Notes: generated by a model from the letters alone, not told the origin. DNA of 64,000 nt from UBA1195 sp045598025 (GCA_045598025.1 JAZLLH010000061.1:11887-75886), one strand, 5' to 3'; shown: positions 34,959-43,581, numbered from the stretch's first letter. Numbers and translations: made by a program.

Positions 34959-35675
34959 TCAGCGCATCACCTCCTTCAGCACTTTGTGTGACTGCACGTG
35001 GGCGATGGATGCGGACACATGGCGCGCATAATATGCCAAAAGACAATCCAACATAGGTGCGCGATAGACAGAAGGAAGTATTTCCTCCTTGGCAGAAGGA
35101 CACAGCAAAGCATCCGACAAACGGGGTATCCAAGAGGAAAGCGTTTCATCTGCCCTATCCCGGACAGCAGTAAACTGGGCCGATTCTACCTGAAAATACG
35201 GACAGGAAGCGGAGCAGTTGTTCAAAGGGGCGCACCCCAGGAAATGGGTCAGCTGCCACAGAAAGCGCAGGTGAAAATCCGGAATATAATCATGATTTTC
35301 AAATAATTGAAGCGATTCATCAACAAACAGGAAAAGCTCTTCGTCCGGAGGAGTCGTCTGCAGTACTTTATATAATACCTCGTTGAGAAACATTTTGACG
35401 GCCGACTTCAAATAGTCAAAATCCCGCATGTCTGCCGGATGTTCCAGTTCCACAGATTTCAAATAATCCAGCGCATCGCTTCTGCGGCGCTCTGCTTTCA
35501 AATCCACCACTGCCAGTGGCTGAAGTTTGACCCATTGACCCTTCTTTTCCTTTTTCAGAGAAGTATATGCCATATAGGAGCGCATGCCTTCCTTGTCGGT
35601 ATACACGTGATAGATAGCCTTGTTGTCGGCAAAAACCGTTTTGTGAAGGACAATGCCTTTGGTCTGATAAATCAC
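34959..35675 (-). CDS. recO: DNA repair protein RecO
   Basis: The 238-residue protein helps load RecA at single-strand gaps together with RecR. It starts with the OB-fold region 'IYQTKGIVLHKTVFADNKAI' typical of RecO, with 'DKEGMRSYMAYTSLKKEKKG' following. The middle and C-terminal helical part contains 'LRFLWQLTHFLGCAPLNN' and a partial cysteine set ('NCSASCPYF'), a reduced form of the zinc site. The start codon is GTG at 35675 and overlaps the rdgB stop by 4 bases (GTGA), so the two are coupled. The gene ends the dnaN-side minus-strand group. Confidence 0.88.
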   Translation of the reverse strand: MIYQTKGIVLHKTVFADNKAIYHVYTDKEGMRSYMAYTSLKKEKKGQWVKLQPLAVVDLKAERRRSDALDYLKSVELEHPADMRDFDYLKSAVKMFLNEVLYKVLQTTPPDEELFLFVDESLQLFENHDYIPDFHLRFLWQLTHFLGCAPLNNCSASCPYFQVESAQFTAVRDRADETLSSWIPRLSDALLCPSAKEEILPSVYRAPMLDCLLAYYARHVSASIAHVQSHKVLKEVMR

Positions 35676-36259
35676 AGCTGATGACTTAAAAAATCGACCA
35701 ATCGGGAGACGGCCCTTCCTCTGTGGCTGATGCGGTTTTTCTCTTCTGCAGGCATCTCAGCAAAAGTTTGCCGATATCCCTGCGGCAAAAATACCGGATC
35801 GTAACCGAAACCTTCACAACCACTGCGTTCCAAGGTGATGAATCCGTCCACTCTGCCTTCAAAAAAGTACTCCTTCCCATCCAGCAGCAAAGCCACTACT
35901 GTACGAAAACGGGCCGTGCGTTTTTCCAAATCCCGGACATTTTCCAATTCGCCCAACAACTTACGCACATTATCATCAAAAGAGCAGCCTTCACCGGCAT
36001 AACGGGCCGAGTATACCCCAGGCCTGCCGTTCAAGGCATCCACTTCCAATCCGGTATCATCAGCAAAACAGGAACAATGGTAACGTTCCCATACAAATTG
36101 GGCTTTCTGCAGGGCATTTCCCTGCAAGGTGTCATGTGTTTCCGGAATTTCCTCTTCGCAGCCCAGTTCCGACAGGGAACGGACAAGGATACCTTCCGGT
36201 AGCATCGCCTGCACTTCGGACACTTTGTGCTTGTTGTGGGTGGCAAATATCAGATCCAT
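35672..36259 (-). CDS. rdgB: Non-canonical purine NTP pyrophosphatase (RdgB/HAM1 family)
   Basis: The 195-residue enzyme removes dITP, XTP and similar nucleotides before they enter DNA. It begins 'MDLIFATHNKHKVSEVQAML', the family's substrate-binding N-terminus. 'FADDTGLEVDALNGRPGVYSARYAG' region (about residues 67-92) carries the metal-binding Asp residues, and 'CEGFGYDPVFLP' (about 148) and 'NRISHRGRAVSRL' (about 175) are conserved. The ATG at 36259 gives the normal start; upstream codons reach into the terminator behind DUF1015. It is coupled to recO by a 4-base overlap. Confidence 0.95.
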   Translation of the reverse strand: MDLIFATHNKHKVSEVQAMLPEGILVRSLSELGCEEEIPETHDTLQGNALQKAQFVWERYHCSCFADDTGLEVDALNGRPGVYSARYAGEGCSFDDNVRKLLGELENVRDLEKRTARFRTVVALLLDGKEYFFEGRVDGFITLERSGCEGFGYDPVFLPQGYRQTFAEMPAEEKNRISHRGRAVSRLVDFLSHQL

Positions 36260-36346
36260 TTCAAAAAGATTGTTTGATGTGAGATAACGCAAAACAATGC
36301 CGTTTATTGTTGCCGTGGAAGAAGGCTCTTCCGTAAATACGTATAC

Positions 36347-36376
36347 AAAAAAATCCCTCCATTCGGAGGGATTTTT
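36347..36376 (-). terminator. Rho-independent terminator after the dnaN-DUF1015 transcript
   Basis: AAATCCCTCC (36351-36360) pairs with GGAGGGATTT (36365-36374) around a 4-base loop. On the minus strand a run of T follows. It separates DUF1015 from rdgB, so rdgB-recO is probably started separately. Confidence 0.85.
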
Positions 36377-36397
36377 AACGAATAACACGTAGCCGGT

Positions 36398-37663
36398 TTA
36401 GAACAACTCGTGAATCACCAGACCGGAACGCAGTTTGGGTTCGAACCAGGTGGTTTTCGGCGGCATGATATTGCCGGTATCGGCAATGTCGATAATCTGC
36501 TTCATGGATACCGGATAAAGGGCGAAGGCCACTTTCATTTCCCCGTTATCCACGCGACGTTTCAGCTCGCCTAAACCGCGGATTCCTCCGACGAAATCAA
36601 TGCGCTTGTCGGTACGAAGATCCTTAATTCCCAATATTTTATCAAGAACATGATCGCTCAGGATCTTGACATCCAACACGCCGATGGGATCGTTGTCATC
36701 ATACTTTCCGGCTTTAGCCGTCATCTTGTACCAATGACCATCCAAATACATGCTGTGTTCGTGCAACTTGGAAGGTTTGTAAATTTCAGTACCCATGTCT
36801 TCGACTGTGTAGGCGTCGTTCAAAGCGGCCAGGAACTGTTCTTTATTCAAACCGTTGAGATCTTTCACTACCCGGTTGTAGTCAATCACGTTCAGCTGAT
36901 TGTCCGGGAAAATCACCGTCATGAAGTAATTGTACTCTTCCTTACCGGTATGATTCGGATTGTGCTCTTTCTTTTCCTGACCCACGAGGGCGGCAGCAGC
37001 ACTGCGGTGATGACCGTCAGCGATATACATGGCAGGAACTTTTTTGTCAAAAAGTTCGACCAGCTCGGCAATCATCTTCGCATCGTCGATAACCCAGAAA
37101 CGGTGGCCAAATCCGTCTTCCTTGGCAATGAAGTCGTAAATCGGTTTGTTCTTCACTACGGAAGCCACGATTTCATCGATACGGGAAACGGCAGGATAAG
37201 CAAAGAATACCGGTTCCACGTTGGCATTGGTGATGCGGACGTGACGCATGCGGTCTTCTTCTTTGTCCTTACGGGTCAATTCGTGTTTTTTGATGACTTT
37301 GTTGATGTAGTCTTCGCTATAGGCGCAAGCCACAATGCCGTACTGCCAGTGAGCGTCGGCATCCTTCGGATTCATGCTCTGTGCATAGATGTAGAGTTTT
37401 TCTTCCTTATCCTGCACCAGCCAACCGAAATCCTTGAATGCATTATAGTTCTTTACGACCTGCAGATAAACTTCCGGATCAGTATCCTTGATGCCCGGTT
37501 CCAAGTCGATTTCGGCTTTGGTAATGTGTAACAGGCTGTAAGGATTGCCTTCGCATTCTTTGCGGGCTTCTTCGGTATTGAGTACATCATAAGGACGGGA
37601 GGCCAGTTTCTCGACGATGTCGACCGGCGGACGGAATCCCTTAAAAGGTTTGATTACTGACAT
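36398..37663 (-). CDS. DUF1015 family protein
   Basis: The 421-residue cytoplasmic protein matches DUF1015 over its full length: 'KPFKGFRPPVDIVEKLASRPYD' at the start, 'NPYSLLHITKAEID' (about residue 40), 'MYIADGHHRSAAAALVG' (about 215) with conserved Asp-Gly-His-His-Arg, and 'FMTVIFPDNQLNVIDYNRVV' (about 248). The biochemical role of the family is not established; the His-His-Arg block resembles a nucleotide or phosphate site. It lies 29 bases after dnaN and is followed by a terminator, so the two probably form a transcript. No signal peptide or membrane segment is seen. Confidence 0.88.
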   Translation of the reverse strand: MSVIKPFKGFRPPVDIVEKLASRPYDVLNTEEARKECEGNPYSLLHITKAEIDLEPGIKDTDPEVYLQVVKNYNAFKDFGWLVQDKEEKLYIYAQSMNPKDADAHWQYGIVACAYSEDYINKVIKKHELTRKDKEEDRMRHVRITNANVEPVFFAYPAVSRIDEIVASVVKNKPIYDFIAKEDGFGHRFWVIDDAKMIAELVELFDKKVPAMYIADGHHRSAAAALVGQEKKEHNPNHTGKEEYNYFMTVIFPDNQLNVIDYNRVVKDLNGLNKEQFLAALNDAYTVEDMGTEIYKPSKLHEHSMYLDGHWYKMTAKAGKYDDNDPIGVLDVKILSDHVLDKILGIKDLRTDKRIDFVGGIRGLGELKRRVDNGEMKVAFALYPVSMKQIIDIADTGNIMPPKTTWFEPKLRSGLVIHELF

Positions 37664-37692
37664 AATAATTTTTTTTATGATTGATAACTAAA

Positions 37693-38823
37693 TTACGCAT
37701 TCAACATCACCGGCATGACCAGCATCAAAATGTCTTCCGATACCTTTTCGTCATCGGCATACACGGGGAAAATCAATCCGGGACCCGTAGCATGGGACAG
37801 TTTGAAAAGGACCTCGGTGGTATCCAGATTTGTCAAAAATTCCTGCAGAAATTTGGAACTGAATCCTATGCTCAAGTCTTCGCCATCATAAGTGCAAGGC
37901 ATGGTCACCACTGCCTTATTGGACAATTCGCGGTCTTCGGCGGACAGGGTCAGTTCGGTTGCGGTAATCATCAGCCGCACCTGATGCGTTGACTGATTGG
38001 AATACAGGAAAATATTTTTCAGCTTCTGCAGCATCATGGAACGTTCCACCTTGAGAGTATTCGCATTATCCTGTGGAATGACGGAAGCATAGTTCGGATA
38101 GCGGCCTTCCACCAATTTGGAAATTACTGTCAAAGACTGTACGGTAAACGAAACCTGAGACGCGTTGAACTCTACGCGGATTTCATCCTCCACCGTTTGG
38201 AGTATGTTCTTCAACTGCAGCATCGGTTTTTTGGGAAGAATGATGGACTCCGACAAACCTGTGGTTACGTCTTTGTCCTCATACTTGACCATACGGTGTC
38301 CGTCTGTAGCAACAAAAATCACTTTCTGGGCTTCCAACTGACAAAGAATGCCTCCCATCACCGGACGGATATCGGCCGATCCGGTAGCAAAGCTGGTCTT
38401 GGCAATGGCATTGCACAAATGCTGCACCGGCATATTGAATGTCTTGGCATCGGTCATTTCCGGCATTTTGGGAAACTGGTCGGCTTCAAAACCGATCAGA
38501 TTATAACGGGCCGTTTCCGCCGCGATTTCAATGTTGTTTTCGTCATTTACCGTAAATACGACGGGTACGTCCGGGAGTGTTTTCAAGGTTTCTACCACCA
38601 ATCTGGCAGGCACGGCGACACTTCCCTCACCTTCGGCCTGCGCCAGAGCGACATGGGCCACCATGGTCGTTTCCAGGTCGGTAGCCGTCAGGGACAAATC
38701 CATTCCCTCCATAGTGAAAAGAATATTTTCCACAATGGGTACGCTCTTGTTGGGAGATATTATACCACTGATATTCTGTAAATTCTTGGACAATAACTGA
38801 CTCGAAACAATAAACTTCATCAT
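37693..38823 (-). CDS. dnaN: DNA polymerase III beta subunit (sliding clamp)
   Basis: The 376-residue protein forms the dimeric ring that holds polymerase III on DNA. It has three similar domains; recognisable parts are 'MKFIVSSQLLSKNLQNISGI', 'VPIVENILFTMEGMDLSLTATDLETTM' region, 'FVATDGHRMVKYEDK' (about residue 180) and the C-terminal 'VYADDEKVSEDILMLVMPVM'. The start is ATGATG; either ATG (38823 or 38820) is possible. A full promoter lies 25 bases upstream. No dnaA or recF is visible next to it, so this is not a classical dnaA-dnaN origin locus. Confidence 0.96.
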   Translation of the reverse strand: MMKFIVSSQLLSKNLQNISGIISPNKSVPIVENILFTMEGMDLSLTATDLETTMVAHVALAQAEGEGSVAVPARLVVETLKTLPDVPVVFTVNDENNIEIAAETARYNLIGFEADQFPKMPEMTDAKTFNMPVQHLCNAIAKTSFATGSADIRPVMGGILCQLEAQKVIFVATDGHRMVKYEDKDVTTGLSESIILPKKPMLQLKNILQTVEDEIRVEFNASQVSFTVQSLTVISKLVEGRYPNYASVIPQDNANTLKVERSMMLQKLKNIFLYSNQSTHQVRLMITATELTLSAEDRELSNKAVVTMPCTYDGEDLSIGFSSKFLQEFLTNLDTTEVLFKLSHATGPGLIFPVYADDEKVSEDILMLVMPVMLNA

Positions 38824-38847
38824 AGACAATGCATTTTTTTGAATTTG

Positions 38848-38880
38848 CAAAAGTACTCATTTTTACGGCATCATTTCAAA
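38848..38880 (-). promoter_or_regulatory. Promoter of dnaN (complete -33/-7)
   Basis: On the minus strand TTTG (38877-38880), a 21-base spacer and TACTTTTG (38848-38855) match the Bacteroidota consensus TTTG-N19-21-TAnnTTTG in full. It is the best promoter in the window. Confidence 0.75.
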
Positions 38881-38906
38881 AAAAGAAGGCCATTTCGCGA
38901 ATTTTG

Positions 38907-40328
38907 CTATTTGCCCTTCAATTTTATGACCGCCAAAACGGTATAAAACAGTATTTTGACATCCATTAACATGGACATGTTTTCCAAATATACCATATCG
39001 TAACGCAAACGTTCCACCATCTGGTCAACATTTTCTGCATAACCATAAGTAACCTGCCCCCAAGATGTCAGCCCCGGTTTGATCTGTTGCAGCAAGCGGT
39101 AATGCGGCGCTTTCTCCACGATCTGATCAATATAGTACTGGCGTTCGGGACGGGGCCCCACCATGGACATCTCTCCCAATAGCACGTTGAAAAACTGGGG
39201 AATCTCATCCAAATGGGTCTTGCGCATAAAGACGCCGAAATGAGTAATGCGGTTATCGTGTTCGCTGGACAGCTGGGGACCGGCATTCTCCGCATCCACA
39301 TACATGGAACGGAATTTGATGATATCAAACGGTTTTCCTCTGTATCCGACCCTCTCCTGACGGAACAGTATAGGTCCCGGAGAGGAACATTTTACTCCAA
39401 AAGCCAGAAAAAGATACAAGGGAATGCAGAGAATAATACAGATCAAAGAACCCACAATATCAAAGAAACGCTTGCAGATTTTTTGCCATACCGGCATGAA
39501 ATCCAATTGCAACTCAACCACCGGTTCATGATATACGGCTGTACTGTTGACGGACCCCATCAGATAATCCGTGGTGTGTGGAAATATTTTGATCATCAGT
39601 TCCGAAACCTCCAGGTTCGGGAAAATCTTGCCCAGAATTTCACGGGTTCCTTCCCCCACTGCCACGACCATTTCCTCTATTTTGTAATCCCTTATCCTTT
39701 GAGGAAGGTCCTCGTAGGTGCCCAAACAAGGCAAAAGTGCGGCCAGTTCATCCGTGCGCTCGCCATTGGCAGTGACAAAACCTACCAGCGCTGTTCCCGA
39801 ATGCTGTTTCTGCTGGTGCAGCATCTGATAGTAACGCAAAGCTTCGGCTCCGCCTCCGACAAGGATGGCATTGAAAGTCAATTCCCCTTTGTGGATGCGG
39901 TTATTGACCGCCGTCACCAGCAAAAAGCGGAACAGGCAGGTCAATATCAATTGCAGGCTGAACAAAAGGAAAAAATAGCGGGTATAGTCCCGGTAATCGG
40001 TGATGACATCGTCCAGAATGATGACGAAAAACAGCACCACTGTGCCTATAATCACTTGTTTGAACGTATGTTCCAATTCTTTTAACCGGGATTTGCGATA
40101 AATTTTCCGATAAGAACCGCTAACTGCATAAAACAATATCCAACAAAAAGGAATGGCTATGATGTCTAAATAAAACTTCCAATCGCCCAACACATCACCC
40201 ATTACCATAGCCGGAGACATTCCCCCCGCAGTATGATGCTTCCGATAGACAAAAAAACATGCCATGGCCAGCATGGCCGCCAAGTAGTCAAACATCACAT
40301 ACAGGAATGTCTGGATTTTCTTTCTCAT
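38907..40328 (-). CDS. Undecaprenyl-phosphate sugar-1-phosphate transferase (WcaJ-type)
   Basis: The 473-residue membrane enzyme starts surface polysaccharide repeat units by moving a sugar phosphate onto undecaprenyl phosphate. Four N-terminal helices (about residues 8-140) are followed by a CoA-binding-like domain ('NAILVGGGAEALRYYQML', about 150) and one more helix ('IVGSLICIILCIPLYLFLAF', about 290). The catalytic domain then has 'PILFRQERVGYRGKPFDIIK', 'KFRSMYVDAE', 'MRKTHLDEIPQFFNVLLGEM' (Asp-Glu) and 'VGPRPERQYY'. The sugar (glucose or galactose most often) cannot be read. It is an orphan: no other glycosyltransferase or flippase is adjacent. It ends 50 bases before the dnaN promoter. 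Confidence 0.92.
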   Translation of the reverse strand: MRKKIQTFLYVMFDYLAAMLAMACFFVYRKHHTAGGMSPAMVMGDVLGDWKFYLDIIAIPFCWILFYAVSGSYRKIYRKSRLKELEHTFKQVIIGTVVLFFVIILDDVITDYRDYTRYFFLLFSLQLILTCLFRFLLVTAVNNRIHKGELTFNAILVGGGAEALRYYQMLHQQKQHSGTALVGFVTANGERTDELAALLPCLGTYEDLPQRIRDYKIEEMVVAVGEGTREILGKIFPNLEVSELMIKIFPHTTDYLMGSVNSTAVYHEPVVELQLDFMPVWQKICKRFFDIVGSLICIILCIPLYLFLAFGVKCSSPGPILFRQERVGYRGKPFDIIKFRSMYVDAENAGPQLSSEHDNRITHFGVFMRKTHLDEIPQFFNVLLGEMSMVGPRPERQYYIDQIVEKAPHYRLLQQIKPGLTSWGQVTYGYAENVDQMVERLRYDMVYLENMSMLMDVKILFYTVLAVIKLKGK

Positions 40329-40333
40329 ATCTA

Positions 40334-41218
40334 TTATATGTATAACACTTTAATATTGTCAAACAAATATGTCGCGCTGTCCCCGACATTCTTCACCCCT
40401 TTGACATATATTTCGAAATGGGAAATATAACTGGAAGAATTCAAAGCCTCCGTCAAATTGATGTATATCTTTTTCCATTCCGCATTGCCGCGGACGGTGG
40501 AGCCGTAGATTCCACAAATCGGATACTGTATGGTACGGCCGTTGTAATGATAATACAGGCCAACCTCTATGTTGTGGGTAATACGGTAATTCATTTCCAT
40601 AAAACAATACGTCTCCTTTTTGGGAAAAGAATAGGAAGTCTGTACTTCAAAAAAGGTTTCATCCGGACGCAATGCAATCAGACCCGAATAATGGTTGACT
40701 TCCTTCGGATAGGAAAAAATCAGGGACGGATCCGAGGTTTTCGACAGGGAGGCGCTTCCCTCCACGGCAGAAAATTTGATACCGGCATCTTCAAAATCTT
40801 CCTTGAACTCAAAAATGGTTCTGGGCTCGTAAGTGAACGAAGGCGTAAGCGTATAGGTTTTTTTGGATTCCAACTGCATTTGACGGACATCCGCCGTGTA
40901 AAAGGGATAATACGGCCGCTTGACAGCCACACCGTTCATTTTGATGCCGGCTTCCAACTGCACATTGGCAGGGCCGGAAGCAATCACAGGAATGATGGCC
41001 GGTATTTCGTAAGTACCCATATTTTTTCCATTGACAGTCACCCATACATCGCTCACATAGGAGGATGCCGTACCTTGTGTCGGATAATTGGTCGTTACCA
41101 ATGCACTGTCAACCTGCAGATACACCGGATAGGACATATCCTTGTCGCAGGATGAAAACAGGCCGACAACCGCCGACAGCACGAACAGGCTCCAAATATT
41201 TTTTTCAATCAGACGCAT
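40334..41218 (-). CDS. Lipoprotein of unknown function
   Basis: The 294-residue protein has a lipoprotein signal ('NIWSLFVLSAVVGLFSSC') with the Cys at about residue 24, followed by Asp-Lys-Asp, which in Bacteroidota can favour surface export. The mature part is beta-rich: an N-terminal domain ('VWVTVNGKNMGTYEIPAIIP') and a C-terminal jelly-roll-like part ('FEFKEDFEDAGIKF' ... 'SHFEIYVKGVKNVGDSATYLF'), which resembles a carbohydrate-binding type fold. No specific family is recognised. It lies upstream of and 5 bases from the sugar transferase, so the two are co-transcribed, and it is divergent from the HTH gene. Confidence 0.8.
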   Translation of the reverse strand: MRLIEKNIWSLFVLSAVVGLFSSCDKDMSYPVYLQVDSALVTTNYPTQGTASSYVSDVWVTVNGKNMGTYEIPAIIPVIASGPANVQLEAGIKMNGVAVKRPYYPFYTADVRQMQLESKKTYTLTPSFTYEPRTIFEFKEDFEDAGIKFSAVEGSASLSKTSDPSLIFSYPKEVNHYSGLIALRPDETFFEVQTSYSFPKKETYCFMEMNYRITHNIEVGLYYHYNGRTIQYPICGIYGSTVRGNAEWKKIYINLTEALNSSSYISHFEIYVKGVKNVGDSATYLFDNIKVLYI

Positions 41219-41332
41219 ACTTCCGATGTTTAATCTGTTTTCTTTTAAACGGACTTTCATACATAAATATTGTGCCCTGACAAAAAAGCCTGCGGCATGT
41301 CCATCTATATGTATATTTTTTTTATATTTGTA

Positions 41333-41340
41333 ATTGAGAT
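41333..41340 (+). promoter_or_regulatory. Promoter -7 box of the HTH regulator gene
   Basis: TATATTTG, an exact TAnnTTTG match. Transcription would start about 41345, so the palindrome cluster at 41353-41396 lies just downstream of the start, where a repressor would block elongation. A -33 box is not clear. Confidence 0.45.
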
Positions 41341-41352
41341 AATAACATTATT

Positions 41353-41396
41353 TTTCTTAGAAAAATATTTAGAAATCTAAACTTTTTTCTAAGAAA
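41353..41396. promoter_or_regulatory. Nested palindromes, probable operator of the HTH regulator
   Basis: A perfect 13-bp inverted repeat (41353-41365 and 41384-41396) encloses a second palindrome TTTAGA-AA-TCTAAA (41368-41381). The half-site TTAGAAA occurs at 41357 and 41369 and inverted (TTTCTAA) at 41386. Location between the promoter and the HTH gene suggests autoregulation. Confidence 0.5.
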
Positions 41397-41446
41397 TAAA
41401 AACGGACAATGAAACTGTCTCTGTTTTACTTAATACAAATCCATCT

Positions 41447-41836
41447 ATGGAACAGAACGACATAAAAGAACGCATCTTATTATTTATCAAATCCAACGGG
41501 ATCAGCATCAGTGAATTTGAGAGGCGGATCGGAGCCGGAAACGGATATGTAAACCGATTAAAATCCGAAATCAAACCGGACCGCCTGCTGCAGATTTCTA
41601 AGAAATTTTCTATGCTGAATATGGAGTGGTTGCTGTATGGAGAGGGCGAAATGCTGCGAAAAGAGGGGGAACTCACTGCTACGGAAAACACACCGGAGTA
41701 CACACCCTCATCTTGGGGAAATCTCAGAGGGAAAAGCATGAAAGAGCTGAGAGACATCATCAAGGTACAGCAGAACATCATCGAAGACTTGAACCGGGCC
41801 ATCGACAATTACAACAAAATTATCAAAATCAATTGA
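41447..41836 (+). CDS. Small helix-turn-helix (XRE/repressor-like) protein with C-terminal coiled coil
   Basis: The 129-residue protein has an N-terminal lambda-repressor-type HTH (about residues 5-60: 'IKERILLFIKSNGISISEFERRIGAGNGYVNRL'). The 'MEWLLYGEGEM' block after it is characteristic of Bacteroidota phage-repressor-like regulators. A short linker leads to a helical segment ('MKELRDIIKVQQNIIEDLNRAIDNYNKII', about 96-128) with heptad spacing, probably for dimerisation. There is no protease or ligand domain. Palindromes lie in its 5' region, so it probably regulates itself and perhaps the divergent lipoprotein-sugar transferase pair. The target genes are not known. Confidence 0.85.
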   Translation: MEQNDIKERILLFIKSNGISISEFERRIGAGNGYVNRLKSEIKPDRLLQISKKFSMLNMEWLLYGEGEMLRKEGELTATENTPEYTPSSWGNLRGKSMKELRDIIKVQQNIIEDLNRAIDNYNKIIKIN

Positions 41837-41856
41837 AATGCAAATGCATTTCCGCG

Positions 41857-42840
41857 CTACAGGCGGACCTTGGTGAAACAGTCCATGATACGGTAAGCTG
41901 TTTCCAGCGCCCGATATCCATCATCCACGGAGACTTCGCACTCTTTGTCTTCCAAGATACTCTGCACGAATAACGACAATTCGGTCTCTATGGCATTGAC
42001 ATGGATTTCTGATGGTTTCTCGATGAAAATCCGCTTTTTGCCCCTTCCTTCTCCCAAATCCATAATGAGGGGCATCAAATCCGCATCGTCCGCAGGAGTG
42101 TAGTCCCGCAAACGGATGATATTGGCCTCCTTGCTCTGATAATCCACCGTAATGTATGCATTTTTCTGGAAGAAGCGGGCCCTGCGCATTTTTTTGAGGG
42201 ACACCCTGCTGGCTGTCAGGTTGGCCGTACATCCGTTTTCAAATTCAATGCGGGCGTTCGCAATATCGGGATTTTCCGTAATCACGGCCACCCCACTGGC
42301 ACTGATGTGCCGGATAGGGGAATGAACCATGTGCAGCACAATGTCAATATCGTGGATCATCAGATCCAAAACAACAGAGACATCGGTGCCACGCGGATTG
42401 AATTCCGCCAGCCGGTGGCATTCGACAAACATCGGGTTTTCAATAAACTTACGAGCTTCCAAAAAAGCATCATTGAATCGTTCCACATGACCAATCTGCA
42501 CCTTCAGACCATGTTCTTTGGAATAACGCAGAATTTCCTCTGCTTCGGGCATGGTAGCCGTAATCGGCTTTTCGATGAAAACGTGACGCCCCGTCTGAAG
42601 AGCTTTCATGGCCGATGCGTGATGATTGAGGGTAGGAGTGACAATGTCGATGGCATCACATTTTTCCAACAGATCTTCCATCTTTTCAAAAACAGGAATC
42701 CCATAATCGGCCGACACAGCCGCTGCATTGACAGCATCCGTATCGTAAAAACCCACCAACTCCGTATTTCTGATATTTTTCCAGCATTTGATATGGATTT
42801 TCCCCAAATGTCCGGCTCCCAAGACTCCTATCTTCAACAT
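41857..42840 (-). CDS. Gfo/Idh/MocA-family oxidoreductase
   Basis: The 327-residue cytoplasmic enzyme has the Rossmann start 'MLKIGVLGAGHLGKIHIKCW' and 'VTPTLNHHASAMKALQTGRHVFIEKPITAT' (about residues 70-98), where E-K-P is the family's catalytic signature. 'IGHVERFNDAF' (about 117) and 'MIHDIDIVLHM' (about 163) supply the other active-site residues. Such enzymes oxidise or reduce sugars and related compounds with NAD(P). In Bacteroidota this variant (GAGHLGKIHIKCW) is common and of unknown substrate. It is transcribed convergently with the HTH gene and divergently from pcm. Confidence 0.88.
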   Translation of the reverse strand: MLKIGVLGAGHLGKIHIKCWKNIRNTELVGFYDTDAVNAAAVSADYGIPVFEKMEDLLEKCDAIDIVTPTLNHHASAMKALQTGRHVFIEKPITATMPEAEEILRYSKEHGLKVQIGHVERFNDAFLEARKFIENPMFVECHRLAEFNPRGTDVSVVLDLMIHDIDIVLHMVHSPIRHISASGVAVITENPDIANARIEFENGCTANLTASRVSLKKMRRARFFQKNAYITVDYQSKEANIIRLRDYTPADDADLMPLIMDLGEGRGKKRIFIEKPSEIHVNAIETELSLFVQSILEDKECEVSVDDGYRALETAYRIMDCFTKVRL

Positions 42841-42905
42841 GACTTTCTTTTATTAAAATGAATGAAAAAATAACGGAGGTGCGGATTTTTTATTGCAAAA
42901 AATGC

Positions 42906-42913
42906 TACTTTTG
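42906..42913 (+). promoter_or_regulatory. Promoter -7 box of pcm
   Basis: TACTTTTG, an exact TAnnTTTG match 20 bases before the pcm ATG, so the leader would be short. No convincing -33 box. Confidence 0.55.
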
Positions 42914-42933
42914 CCGTTAAAAAACAGACCCGA

Positions 42934-43581
42934 ATGACCGACAGCGAAAAAGACATCGGAAGAAGACGCCGGATGGTACAGGAATTGAAAGAAAAAGGCA
43001 TCTGCAGCGAGGAAGTGCTGCAAGCTTTTCTCCAGGTTCCACGGCACTGTTTCGTGCCCTCTTTTCTGTACGCACATGCATATGAAGACCACGCCCTCCC
43101 CATTGCCTGCGGTCAGACCATTTCCCAACCTTCGACCGTGGCCCGGCAGACCCAACTGTTGGAAGTACGTCCCAAACAGAAAATATTGGAAATTGGTACG
43201 GGCACGGGATTCCAGGCCGCCATCCTCAAAGCCATGGGTGCCTATGTGTACAGCGTGGAGCGGCAAGCCGACCTCTACCGGGAAACCGGAAACCGCCTGC
43301 GGGAACTGCACATCAGCATCGCCATGAAGCATGCCGACGGATACAGAGGATGGAAGGAATTTGCTCCGTTTGACCGCATACTGCTGACCTGCGCCGTCCC
43401 GGAAGTGCCGCAGGAGTTGTTGGAACAGCTCAAACCGGGAGGCATCTTGCTGGCACCTGTCGGCCAGAAAATGCAGACCATGACAAAAATTGTCCGTGAC
43501 GAACACTCGGAAACAATCGTTACCACGCACGGAACATTTCAATTTGTACCTATGCTTCAGGACAAAACATTCCTGAAATAA
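42934..43581 (+). CDS. pcm: Protein-L-isoaspartate O-methyltransferase
   Basis: The 215-residue enzyme methylates isoaspartyl residues in damaged proteins so that they can return to aspartate. Family motifs are 'VPRHCFVPSFLYAHAYEDHALPIACGQTIS' region (about residues 35-65, with the catalytic Ser in the PIGxGQTIS-like block), the SAM-binding motif 'ILEIGTGTGFQAAILKAMG' (about 85-103) and 'FDRILLTCAVPEVPQELLEQLKPGGILLAPVG' region (about 148-178). All key residues are present and the length is normal. It is alone between the divergent oxidoreductase gene and the DUF5606 promoter. Confidence 0.94.
   Translation: MTDSEKDIGRRRRMVQELKEKGICSEEVLQAFLQVPRHCFVPSFLYAHAYEDHALPIACGQTISQPSTVARQTQLLEVRPKQKILEIGTGTGFQAAILKAMGAYVYSVERQADLYRETGNRLRELHISIAMKHADGYRGWKEFAPFDRILLTCAVPEVPQELLEQLKPGGILLAPVGQKMQTMTKIVRDEHSETIVTTHGTFQFVPMLQDKTFLK

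Noticed and set aside
41409..41465. Short upstream frame (18 codons) overlapping the HTH start
   Set aside because: It could be a leader peptide, but nothing in its sequence supports translation; chance frames of this length are common.
41835..41852. Palindrome GAAATGCA-AA-TGCATTTC between two convergent genes
   Set aside because: Loop too short and no T-run; it may stop transcription weakly but cannot be supported.
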